NCBI GenBank assembly: GCA_010015675.1
Contig: ML976987.1
Span: forward strand, 351,873 to 415,872
Length of the DNA stretch: 64,000 nt
Direction: 5' to 3'
Source: Byssothecium circinans
Lineage: Eukaryota; Ascomycota; Dothideomycetes; Pleosporales; Massarinaceae
Shown here: piece by piece, positions 10,541-20,010 of the stretch
Layout of the letters: each line of letters begins with the position of its first letter
Numbering within the stretch: the stretch's first letter is position 1
Notes under the pieces: model-generated
What the model was told of the DNA's origin: nothing
Databases searched by the model: none
What the model saw: the letters and a program-made list of their open reading frames with translations, nothing else
Made by a program: the position numbers and the translations under genes

Positions 10541-10805
10541 CCTTCCTAATTAACTGAAGGCGCTGCTCGCAGCTGGAGGGAGGAACACCTGTGGCTAGGA
10601 AATAGCGGAATGTGGGTCACTTGGTTTGTTGGGCGGCGCTACTGTGGCCATTAGCTACGTCCAGAAGAGCGATTAGATCGCATAGGAAGGGTGGACTGAA
10701 AGTGCTAAAGTAGCTTCTTGAATGTATCTTGGTTCTCAAAATGTGTCTCACTCTTTAAAATGACTCACACGCGGGTCGTGCGCAAGGCGCGAGCACCGGC
10801 AGTTT
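10541..10805 (-). mobile_element. Fragment related to the LINE tail at 46.86-47.64 kb, inverted
   Basis: The reverse complement matches blocks of 46857-47640 in the same order: GTGAGTCATTTTGAGAACC with GATACATTCAAG, GAAGCTACTTTAGCACT, CAGTCCACCCTTCCTATGCG, TCTTCTGGACGTAGCTAATG, and AGCTGCGAGCAGCGC with GGAAGGGCT. It lacks the extra repeat units present in the longer copy. No coding sequence accompanies it. Confidence 0.7.
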
Positions 10806-11214
10806 CTAGTTTTTATCGATCAGTCCGAAGTCAAGGCGATATTTGTTCTTGGTTGCACCATAATTCCCTCACAATCAGCTAGTGTGGTCCTTGACCATGG
10901 AAAACAAGACTTCATGATGACATCGATGCCTGACGGCTCTTCCTAAATGAGGTTAGAGAGACTGCTTAAGTCAGACCGTGGGTGTTTATGGCTGTCTCTA
11001 AAACGTTCCTTTATTAGTCACGTACCATATTCGATGATAGACCCCAGCATCCTGACTCCTGGGCCAGTCCAATTCCCTGGCTCATCATCTAGGATAACTT
11101 CAAAATATCGCTGATTTCCTTAGCCTCCTGCCTCTTTCTTATGATATATCGACTGAATTGTTCACCGCGTGCATTGAAAGTTCAAAATGGAAAGGAATAA
11201 AAAGTGTTTTCTTC
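10806..11214. other. Intergenic stretch, nothing recognised
   Basis: About 400 bases between the LINE-tail fragment and the 3' end of the next minus-strand gene. No ORF or repeat was identified. Confidence 0.35.
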
Positions 11215-12880
11215 CTACGCTCCTGAAACCCAAAACCCTCTATCCGTCCACGCCTTCCCTCTCCGAAGCCTCTCCTCCAAAGGCAAGAAGCCTATGAAGT
11301 TGCCATCGTCATCTACCTGCTGCACACCACAGGACCGTTGATACCCAGTGCACGTAGTGCAAGCACTCCTGTGCTCCTTGTCTGGCCACATAGAGTGAGC
11401 CTGCCTCCCCACCACGTACCGCCGCACACAGACCTTGTTGCCTGCCTCCATCTTCGTCCACCTAGCGGCCTTCTTCTCGTCATTGATGGTAGCATACAGC
11501 TGCTGTTGAAGGTAATCGCCCAACCGCTCATCAACCTCATTTGCCTTGCGCCACACACCTCCATCATCGTCCGGCACCCAGAGAGCAAAGGGCAGCCATT
11601 TATCCCTCGCCAAAGCCTCTCCATCCCCTACTACCGATGACTGTTGACTCGGCCCCCGGCTGAAGCGTCCATTGCTACGCTAAAACGCTGGTCTCCTTTC
11701 TACGGCAGCTCTCATTGCCTCGACGGTCTCAGCAATATCACCCGATTGTTGATCTGAGCTGCCTCTATTTTCACGCCCCAAAGGCCTAGCCCTCGGTGCG
11801 TGCCAATAATCCCCTCCCATCCCGAATCCCACCAAAGTCCTAGCCTTCGGTGGGTACTCATCAGCTCCAATCTCTCCAGTCTGCCTTTCCTGCTCAACTC
11901 TCCCCAAAGGCCTAGCCCTCGGTGAGAGCCAGTCATCCCCTCCTATCCCGAATCCCACCAAAGTCCTAGCCTTCGGTGGGTACTCATCAGCTCCATTCTC
12001 TCCAGGCTGTGCTCCTTGCTCAACTCTCCCCAAAAGCCCAGCCTTCGGTGAGAGATAGTATTCCCCAAAAGGCCTGTATCCTCAGCTCTCTTCAAAGGCC
12101 CAGCCTTCGGTGGGAGCCTTCCAGTATCCTGCCTCTCCCTAGCCGCGGGAGCTTTCTCGGTGCCACGAGAGGCTCGCCTGGACGTTTGGCACCGTGCTGT
12201 GCAAGTCAGTAATAATCCGAAACAGTTGTAAGTGTAGCTACTTACCAGCTCACCGACGCCAGGGTCTTGCGGCCGAGTGGTGAGAGTTTGAAAAGAAACT
12301 CTCTGTTGTAACCTGGTCAGTGACGCTTCAAATTCTGCCTTTATCTGATTTGTCTGCTCCCCAAGCTCATGCTCCAAGGACTCAATCCTCGGGGCCTGCT
12401 CATCGGCCCGCGCCTTGGCCTCCTGCCTCAACCTGTCAACTTCCACAAGCTCGGCCCTTAATAAATTGACTTCGGCGAGAACACCTCCATCGCCGTTGGA
12501 GCCGTGGTATAGCTTTTCGAAGCGCTCGCATTTGGATTGCATTGACTTTAAGGCTTTGAGTTGCTCGGAGACCGTTTTGGCTTGTTTGTTTGCGTCATCT
12601 GTACGCGTGTTAACTTTACATCTTCAACTATTTCCAGAGGACTCATACCTTCGGCGGCCGCAGCCATTTCCAATACCTTAGCGATACCAGTGACATTTGC
12701 TACCCATTCTTCGATCATCTTCGCTGCCTCGCTTGGTTCCTGCCTGCGCCTCTCACGTTCTGCCTTCTGCTTCTCCAATTCTTCTATTCTCTGGCGGGCG
12801 GCCTTGATTCTCGGATAGAGCCCGAGGTCGTAATGCTGCCTAGTAATTAGGTACCGGTATTCAATTTCGTCCGAATCCAT
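11215..12880 (-). pseudogene. Coiled-coil protein with 42-codon tandem repeats and Cys-containing C-terminus, probably broken
   Basis: Starts with ATG at 12880 (MDSDEIEYRYLITRQ). Exon 1 is followed by an intron at 12648-12599 that joins EDDANKQAKTVSEQLK. A second intron of 57 nt fits near 12250-12190. The first half is coiled coil (RQRIEELEKQKAERERRR; ESLEHELGEQTNQIKAEF). The middle contains about 126-bp tandem repeats encoding SPRARPLG and YPPKARTLVGFG in one frame. The C-terminal part (DKWLPFALWVPDDDGGVW, then CVRRYV, CTTCTGYQRSCGV and FIGFLPLEERL) lies in that same frame but in a different frame from the coiled-coil exon, and a TAG at about 11682 separates them. So at least one frameshift or missed intron plus one stop is present. 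The family is not named; CxxC plus a further Cys suggests metal binding. Confidence 0.5.
11775..12115 (-). repeat. Tandem repeats of about 126 bp inside the coding region
   Basis: Two good copies (from about 11779 and 11905) and a diverged, partly rearranged third (from about 12031). Each starts with an AAAGGCCTAGCC-like block and has a second AAAGTCCTAGCC block 50 bases on. The period is a multiple of three. Both of two frames remain open through most of the array. Confidence 0.75.
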
Positions 12881-13576
12881 GATGTGTGTGTATGGAAGGA
12901 AAACCCTAGAAGTTGGGAGATTTTACGTGGGTGAAAACTCTGCTCAAAGTTGGGAAGGCACGACCAGCAACCCTCTCAACGCCAGCCAACTACCCACCAA
13001 CGTCCATTAGCCACAAGCAGTTCTTTGTACTATTGGCTGGCTATGTTCAGGGCTCGCCGGAAATACAGAAAACCTTCTAATTCTCTACGGACCTGACATG
13101 AAGTAGCTTTAATATGTGGCCTTATCTCGACTACAGCACTCCTGTGAGGTCCACAGGCAGATTTTGGGTGATTATAAGTGCTATGAAAGGAATTTTCATG
13201 TTTGTAAAGGTTAATTCTGGGAATTCTTTCGTCCTGTGCGTGAGTGGTGATGTGCGGTCGAAGGTGACTGGGTCGTACCTTCCCAACTTGAGCCGGTAGG
13301 GGACCGGATGGTTGTGAGAAAATCTTCCCGCCCGTGTTGCGCACCTCATCACACTCTCACCGTCTACTATATCACAATGTCGAATTTTGCTTCAAGAGGT
13401 TCAGGTAGGCAAGGGGGAGACACTAGCAACGCGTATGGTAAATTCGCCCTTGTGGCGTCATACATCACTGACAACCCCACAGGAGTCCCTCAAGCAGACC
13501 GGGTAGGCAGCAGGCAAACGAGGCAAAGCGACCAAGCGGGTTCACCTCAAGGAAAGACGTGCCAAGAGACTCGGTC
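12881..13576. promoter_or_regulatory. Shared upstream region between two divergent accessory genes
   Basis: About 700 bases between the ATG at 12880 (minus) and the first in-frame ATG at 13577 (plus). An ATG at 13378 begins a short reading frame followed by a good intron (GTAAAT at 13439 to CACAG at about 13483). It may be exon 1 of the plus-strand gene, but the phases do not join, so the 5' structure is unresolved. Confidence 0.35.
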
Positions 13577-15658
13577 ATGAATGCCACGTACACGCCTTCG
13601 GCCGAGACGCCATTCAATGATGATAGTGGAGATAGGCCGCTGTACGAAACACCAGCGCGAAAGCGAAAACGGCGGCATGAGGCCAAGGCTCCTCCAGGAA
13701 GGAGGCAGAATAGTTCACCAATTCCATGTTTTGGCCAAGATTCTCTAGAGATAGTCCAGGACGGAGCTTTCAGCACGCTACGGAGCTCTCACCGTGGTGC
13801 AGACCGTGGTGTGGGCTCATCGCAGTTGACTTCGGATACTGTAGCAACAGGCAGCCAGCGTCAATCTGCAGATCTGGAATGGCCCCTTGCGAGTGTGGAG
13901 GCTGTTGACAGTCTCCGAGGCGAAAATCTTGGGGACGTGTCAGAAGGGAGATCAAGAAGCAAGTATCGAAGGTTAGATTTTGCTCAGAATGGATTTAATA
14001 TTGGTGCGTCAAATCGAAATGCCCGTGGTGCAGACCATGGACATGATGAGAGTGGCGGTAATGATGGACATGCCCGTGGTGAAGACCGTGGACGTGTGAA
14101 TATAGCCGATGTACATGCCCGTGGCGCAGGCCGTGGACGTGGTGGCGGCAGTAGTGATGAGGGCGATGATGATGAACATGCCCGTGGTGAAGATCGTGGA
14201 CGTGTGAGAGGCGACGGTCATGCCCATGGCGCAGGCCGTGTACATGATGGCAGCAGCGGTGATGAGAGCGATAATTCCGTCTCATCATCAGTGGTTCCGA
14301 TGTCCAGTCTCGAGTTCGACTACAAAGACGTCTGGACGGACCCGTCACACCCATACCCAGGATCTAGAGGCTACCTGTCGGCAGTTGCCTTCCAGCATTC
14401 CCGCAGCATGGCTTATGGTTTGACGATGAATATGTCCGAGAATCACTGGAGGCAGTTTTGCGGGAATTTGCTGAGCAGCATTCCCAAGCCCATCCCCGCC
14501 GAAGTAGTAGCGGGCAATTTACACAAGGCATACATCCAAGGCACAGACTATTCACCCGATGACCGGAATGTTCTTTCCGATTACTTCGATGCCGATACGC
14601 CTTGGATGAAAGAGGCCCTAGGTACTCAAGAAGGCGACAAGTGCAAAGATGCTCCATGCATCTATGTCATCTCCCTCACGACTGACCAAGGCAATGCACT
14701 TTCAGGCACGCAGATGGAGAGACTGTTGAGGTATTGTGAGCTTTATATCAAGCTGCAACCAAATGGCACCAAAGAAGACCTCAACAAGGTGGTGGCCATT
14801 GACAATGCAATCCAGACGGCCAAGGTCTCTGTCACGGAACGGAAGCATATCCGTGCGGGTCAACACCGCTTTCTAGGCATACGGCGCACAACCAGGCAAT
14901 GGAGACGAGTCGAGGATCGAGTGGCCAAGGTCCGTGAGTTCATCGCTGCGGTTCGCAGTACTCTGAAGCAGATCCCCGAGGATGAGAAGGACAGGCCAAT
15001 GAAGAGGCCATTGCAATGCTTCGGCTATGCATGGAACTTCATGACTCGAGATAGGCAGCATCAGGATGGCGACGCCTCCAACTTCCTCTTGCAGTTGGTG
15101 CGGAATATAAGCCAACTGCTGTGGAAAGGCAATTTCGCCCTTCGCATTTACCCGATCTGCTTTGTGGTGGATTACGACGAGGCTCGGTGTGGAGAGATGG
15201 TCTTGACGTTGATCGGAGGAGGCATGGTGCATTCTGGCGAAGGCTTGAATACACATCCGCCAGGGCAGAACAATGCGAGCGCGGATTTAAGCCAGTGGAA
15301 GGTGGTGGATGAGCAGAAGTTTAGGCAGGATCGGATCAGGTTCAGGGATGAGGAGACGCCATTCAAGGCCAGGTTAGAAGAGGACCGGATAGAGGCGAGG
15401 AGGAGTATCAGAATGGCAGAGCAAATTGCGGAGGAAGTGGAACAGATGGAGAAAAAATTGGAGGAAGAACCTCTCAAGGGAGACGATAAGGCAGAATGCG
15501 AGAGGTTGTGGCGGGAGGGATGCGCTAGGCAGAGGGAGATTTCCCATTATTCGAAAATGATCAATGAGGCAGTGTGGCCTGATGTTGGCAAAGGCAAGGA
15601 GGAGGTAAAGGCAAAAATGATAGAGGAAGAAATGGACACTCGGGAACGGAGCGTTTGA
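13577..15658 (+). CDS. Large lineage-specific protein with RG-rich repeats
   Basis: First in-frame ATG is 13577, giving 693 residues; the frame is open further upstream, so an earlier exon is possible. The N-terminal third is low-complexity with a basic cluster (PARKRKRRHEAKAP), consistent with a nuclear signal, and a repeat array of HARGxDRGR/HARGAGRGR units at about residues 155-235. The remainder is a folded-looking region (VWTDPSHPYPGSRGYLSAV, then WRQFCGNLLSSIPKPIPAEV, then LQCFGYAWNFMTRDRQHQDG) and a C-terminal charged coiled coil (IRMAEQIAEEVEQMEKKLEE). No known domain was recognised. The frame is clean over 2 kb, so the gene is probably real. Its divergent repeat-bearing neighbour suggests both belong to an accessory, fast-evolving gene set. 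Confidence 0.6.
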   Translation: MNATYTPSAETPFNDDSGDRPLYETPARKRKRRHEAKAPPGRRQNSSPIPCFGQDSLEIVQDGAFSTLRSSHRGADRGVGSSQLTSDTVATGSQRQSADLEWPLASVEAVDSLRGENLGDVSEGRSRSKYRRLDFAQNGFNIGASNRNARGADHGHDESGGNDGHARGEDRGRVNIADVHARGAGRGRGGGSSDEGDDDEHARGEDRGRVRGDGHAHGAGRVHDGSSGDESDNSVSSSVVPMSSLEFDYKDVWTDPSHPYPGSRGYLSAVAFQHSRSMAYGLTMNMSENHWRQFCGNLLSSIPKPIPAEVVAGNLHKAYIQGTDYSPDDRNVLSDYFDADTPWMKEALGTQEGDKCKDAPCIYVISLTTDQGNALSGTQMERLLRYCELYIKLQPNGTKEDLNKVVAIDNAIQTAKVSVTERKHIRAGQHRFLGIRRTTRQWRRVEDRVAKVREFIAAVRSTLKQIPEDEKDRPMKRPLQCFGYAWNFMTRDRQHQDGDASNFLLQLVRNISQLLWKGNFALRIYPICFVVDYDEARCGEMVLTLIGGGMVHSGEGLNTHPPGQNNASADLSQWKVVDEQKFRQDRIRFRDEETPFKARLEEDRIEARRSIRMAEQIAEEVEQMEKKLEEEPLKGDDKAECERLWREGCARQREISHYSKMINEAVWPDVGKGKEEVKAKMIEEEMDTRERSV
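14018..14248 (+). repeat. Imperfect repeats of a 28-bp unit encoding HARGxDRGRx
   Basis: Five units of the type CATGCCCGTGGTGAAGACCG plus TGGACGTG begin near 14018, 14068, 14113, 14177 and 14218, separated by variable Gly/Asp/Ser spacers. A sixth weaker unit lies near 13790. All stay in frame. Confidence 0.75.
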
Positions 15659-15979
15659 TACTATAGTTAAAAGAAAAACAAGATCATATACCATTACAAT
15701 GCACGCGCAACCCCAAGAGTTCAACCTTCGGTGTGCGCCCCATGAATTCTAACAGAACCAGGAGTTTAACCCCTGAAGTCTGCAGAGGACTTTCCAATAC
15801 TGCTCTGACCATTCATCCTAGCAATACCAATATCTTAACCTTCGAAAACTGCACTCACCCATTATTGTGTCTACAATTTCTAGGGGAATAATCAACTCAA
15901 GAAATAGTTTATTAAAACTCGCGTCACTAATAAAGCTTAGCTTTCAGTGGGATTATAAGGCACTGAATCGCCCGTATAG

Positions 15980-16615
15980 GTGTTTTGCGGAGCACGGTTG
16001 CTGGTTTATTTCCATGGTTCACACGCCTTGCTCCAGCGGGACAGGGATTCGAAGCAATTGGGGGTTTACCTTCTTTATAAGAACAAATGCGAGAATTGCG
16101 AGGAGTCCCACACAGGCAGTCCATGTCCCAGGCTGTACTGCAGCAAGTTTTGGTGGCGCAGTACGTTAGGTTCTGCGCCTCCAAACGTTCAAATCAGGTC
16201 ATCCGAACATGAGCGCCAGCAGCTTGCTCGGCTCGACCCGTTCTTTGAGACGTTCCCCGAGCCCATCAACTGTCACCATCGGGATGTGGTAATAGGCGAG
16301 AAGCGCGCCGCCGATGATTCCGAGCTCGACGTCGAGGAGGAGAGGCGGAAGAGGATCAAGGTCGAACACGATGCACAAGAGGCAGAGCACAAGGCAGAAC
16401 AGGCTCAACTCGAGGCAGCACAGGCACAACGTGAGTTAGAACAGGCACGACGCGAGCTGGCCGACGTCAAGGCAAGCATACAGGCCGGCGGTTCAGTATC
16501 AAATGAGGTTCAGAAACTCCAGGCCGAGCTCGAGAATATGAGGAAGGCTCTCGCTAGTAAGAATGGGATAGGGGAGGATGACGGGGCCATGATGAGAGGA
16601 CTGGGAGTCGCGTGA
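15980..16615 (+). CDS. Small protein with Cys/His motif and C-terminal coiled coil, uncharacterised
   Basis: Open frame ending at 16615. The N-terminal part contains CENCEESHTGSPC, a zinc-knuckle-like spacing (CxxC, His, Cys). The second half is a strong heptad coiled coil (EERRKRIKVEHDAQEAEH; QAQRELEQARRELADVK; VQKLQAELENMRKAL). The first 60 residues read poorly and may be intronic or untranslated. Two GT-AG choices exist around 16130-16200, so the true start is uncertain. It lies 320 bases after the large RG-repeat gene, on the same strand. No family was assigned. Confidence 0.45.
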   Translation: MFCGARLLVYFHGSHALLQRDRDSKQLGVYLLYKNKCENCEESHTGSPCPRLYCSKFWWRSTLGSAPPNVQIRSSEHERQQLARLDPFFETFPEPINCHHRDVVIGEKRAADDSELDVEEERRKRIKVEHDAQEAEHKAEQAQLEAAQAQRELEQARRELADVKASIQAGGSVSNEVQKLQAELENMRKALASKNGIGEDDGAMMRGLGVA

Positions 16616-17699
16616 ATGGAAAGAGGCACTGTGGGTTGAGCTCATAGTGTTTCTGATATCTTATCGTGAAATGATGCAGTGGTAGTGGCAGCACCGTGGG
16701 CAAGACCCGTGGGGCTGTCGAGGAGAGGGGGTAGTTGTCGTCTTTGTTTCAATATATTTTATCTTCTCATTCGAAATCAACGTGCGTGATACTTGATGAA
16801 ATCACCCTAAAATCTCTGGACGTGAAACATTGAGTGCATTTTGACACTCTCAAGCCTTCAACGATGGAGTTTGCCGTAGACAAATCTTCAGAGAAATGTA
16901 TAGGAAGATTCTCTGTAAACCCTATCTAGGGGGAATACAGCATCCGGTACTTTACGTAAAGAATAAGCCGTCTTACTATCCTGTTACTTCCTACAATTAT
17001 TAGACCATTACCTTTCTACAAAATTGAGGGCCGCGTGGTAGCGCTACGTCCCACTTTCACCGCTACGCAAGAGTCTCCCTCCCCACGAGATGCGCTGATA
17101 ATGGCCGTGAATGCGGTGTCTCATGCAATTCGAGTTAATAGATCACAGAACGTAAGGAATCAAGGCTAGGCTGCTAGCCTTGCGAAGAGCCTAGAGCTGT
17201 TGTTCGATCAATAGGGAGACAGGGGGGGGGATGCTTCTGAATCGTATGAATCAACATAAAGTCAGGATCGTTGGGCTTTAGCTTGTGAGCGGAAAGAATT
17301 TGCGGGCTAGAATGTGAGGAGTGCGTCATGGGCATGGATAATTCCAATGGTTTGATGGCTGTATGTTTGCGAAGAAGCGCATGATTTAGTAAATTACGTT
17401 AGCATTATTGACGTTCCTTTTTAGGCGTCACGTAAGGTCACGGTAAGTCGGCTTACAAAAGGAGTTCTATAATGGTTTCAGTGCTTATGCTGCGCTTGGT
17501 AAACAATATTCACATGATTCGCCTCCCAGTGCCACGCCAAGGTGTAGTCAGTGAAGCGCGTGAGACTTCCTCGTTTACTCAAGTGCCGCTAACCTAAATG
17601 CAGCACTCTAAACCATTCCTACCACTACATTTGCATATCTACGCATCAACAAGCACCACATCCCTCGCGAACTTCTGTCTCTTACATCAAACCACAACC
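16616..17699. other. Intergenic region, nothing recognised
   Basis: About 1.1 kb without a supported gene. It has a G9 run at about 17223 and a pyrimidine-rich leader just before the ATG at 17700. Confidence 0.4.
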
Positions 17700-18512
17700 A
17701 TGTCAACCGCCAATCCCTCCGAAACCACCATACCCAATCCCCGATCCCGCGCCATACAAGTTTACGCGCCAATGTATCTGCACCTGCAGGAGCACGAAAT
17801 CTTCCAGTCGCAGTATCCAATCACCATCAATGGCCTTACCATTTGGTCAAGCACACCGATCCACATCCTTCCCAAGCCGGAGATGACCGTCAGCATCTCG
17901 ACGGCTCAACCGCTTGGTCCACAGTTCGCTCGCGGCTGGAACTCGTTACCGGACGAGCTCAAAGTGCGGGTTTTCGACTTCTGTGTTGTGGATAGTTATG
18001 TGAAAGGCGCTGTCCACGACTTCGACAAGGACCACGACAACGATGACGACGAATCCTACCAGACCTTGCGGCACATTCTTCGATCGACACCCGAGATGGC
18101 CTCACTGGCATGCGAGGCATACTACCAGAAGAACGTGTTTGCTCTGGACCCTATCAGGTATTGGTCAGCTACTACGCATCGTTATTTTTTCGGGATGTAC
18201 TACCCGAATCCTTCAGTAGGTCAGTTAATCCGTCGGATCAAGTACTCTATGGGCGACCTGCATCCGGATCACATCCCTCTCCTGAATCGACTCGCCAGCG
18301 GTGCATATGGATTACCGAACGTGAAGCACATGCTTCTTGGTGTGGCGGCACCCTCTTATTTGAACTTGTCCGCTTTTGAACGCACATCCAGCGGCAGAAC
18401 TATCAAGTTTCCCTGGGATGGCGATGTTGAGGCTCCATTTGACCGCAGCGGAGAGGTTAAGAGAATAGTCGAGGGTTGGGTCTCATTCACGAAGCCGGAC
18501 TCGAAGAGTTAG
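17700..18512 (+). CDS. F-box-like protein, paralogue 1
   Basis: ATG at 17700 gives 270 residues (the frame opens earlier at 17598, but ATG 17700 follows a CACAACC leader and aligns with the paralogue). Residues 40-70 form a beta-rich stretch (PITINGLTIWSSTPIHI). Residues 72-90 carry PLGPQFARGWNSLPDELKVR, an F-box-like LPxEL motif. Then come a 12-residue Asp-rich insert, LRHILRSTPEMASLA and a C-terminal LLGVAAPSYLNL block. The order of blocks is the same in the gene at 20011. F-box-like domains usually recruit Skp1 in ubiquitin ligases, but the motif is short here and the role is inferred. Confidence 0.65.
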   Translation: MSTANPSETTIPNPRSRAIQVYAPMYLHLQEHEIFQSQYPITINGLTIWSSTPIHILPKPEMTVSISTAQPLGPQFARGWNSLPDELKVRVFDFCVVDSYVKGAVHDFDKDHDNDDDESYQTLRHILRSTPEMASLACEAYYQKNVFALDPIRYWSATTHRYFFGMYYPNPSVGQLIRRIKYSMGDLHPDHIPLLNRLASGAYGLPNVKHMLLGVAAPSYLNLSAFERTSSGRTIKFPWDGDVEAPFDRSGEVKRIVEGWVSFTKPDSKS

Positions 18513-20010
18513 GTAGTAAGTACGAACTCATGCGGGGATGAGATTGTGCTATTACATGACTTGGTACGTCCACCTCACCTATCTCGAGGAAACTCATGTT
18601 AGTGTTCAAGGTAATCTTCCGAGTTTGTTTCACGACTTAAGCAGCATGTACTGGCTTTTCCTGACCTAAATAAAGCTTTAAGGCTTCCAGTGGAAAAACG
18701 AATGCTGCTATGGGTCTTCTCATAGCCAATTGAAGAAAATAAAAGAATATCACAACTTCCATTATCGTTGAGCCAACAATTAACTGTTTCGCTTACGTGA
18801 CCTTGCATAGCAAAGCTGCATTATTTTCTTGGTAAACATCATTTCCATCAGTTCAAACAATCTACTTTGATAAAGGTGAACAAGTTACCTTGCCTAAACC
18901 ACTTCAGTCAACTAAAAGTTGCTTCTGGAAGATCCTCAATATCATGCCGGCATCAAAGCAATAGATATAGTGGTCTTCTAATTATCCAGTCTTAAAGCAT
19001 TACTTCAGCAATGGTATTTATGCAGCTCTTCATACAATCAGGATCAATCCTGGAAAATATCCACCGCATAAACAATCACACCATGTGTGAAATGCCCGCA
19101 GTCATGACAGAAACTTTAAACAAAGGACGCACTACACTTAAATTCCGCAATCGCACGGATTAAACTCTTCATAACTCTCCAAACACCTGCCTATGCATAT
19201 TTAACTTCCACCGTTACTTCACCTTTGCCAATAGCTGTCGAAATCACTGTGAAGTGAACCAAACGCCACTTGAGGATTAAATATGATTTGCGGCCCTTAA
19301 CTACATACCTCACAGCAAGATAACCTCCGGATATAAGCATGATAAATTATTTTCAGAGTTTTTCCAAGGTAAATAAATATGCTGTACTCTATCTAAGAAC
19401 TTGGGTTCCGTGGCTTTGTTATATCCCGAGACCACTCTTCCGCGAGAGACACCCAAAGCAAGATATACTTCTCAGGCATCCAACGAGCTTGGGCATGACG
19501 TTGTGCGGGGCTGGAACAAGTTGTTCAATGAGCTGAAGTATCCGTCGTCGCAAATGGAAAAACGAACTCAATTCTGATGTCGACCTCGATCGCTCGATCG
19601 CTCGATCTGCCCAAGATGAACGATGCCATATTTCTAGCATTCTTTGGACAGAAGCCGTTCTGTGAGAGTGACCTGAATGTCTCGTTGTAATCTCCTGTGG
19701 ATATCCTAAGAAAGCTGGTAGAAATTCGATAGCAAAGGGAAAATTCCTTGTGTCGGGCATTGTTTTGAGCACGCGCGCGGACAAGTTAGCACGTGCATTC
19801 ACTAGCAGCGACTGCAGCCTTCGCTTAATCCCCACTTTTAGGTTTCTTAGCCCCACCTGGCTCACGGCGTCTGCTCCACCAAACCTCGACTCTGCACAAA
19901 TCTTGCTCTCAACCACAAGTATAACCTACACACACATCAATTGGAAGGCAAAAGCGACCCGGTCCACCCCAATCCTTCGTCCACTGTTGCAGCCTCATCG
20001 CAAGCACAAC
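18513..20010. other. Intergenic region between the two F-box-like paralogues
   Basis: 1.5 kb with only short unsupported ORFs. A palindromic CGATCGCTCGATCGCTCGAT run sits near 19590. No transposon boundary was identified. Confidence 0.4.

Noticed and set aside
16045..16085. tRNA-like T-loop (GGGATTCGAAGC)
   Set aside because: Only a T-loop-like string is present. No matching acceptor stem, anticodon arm or D-loop could be placed on either strand.
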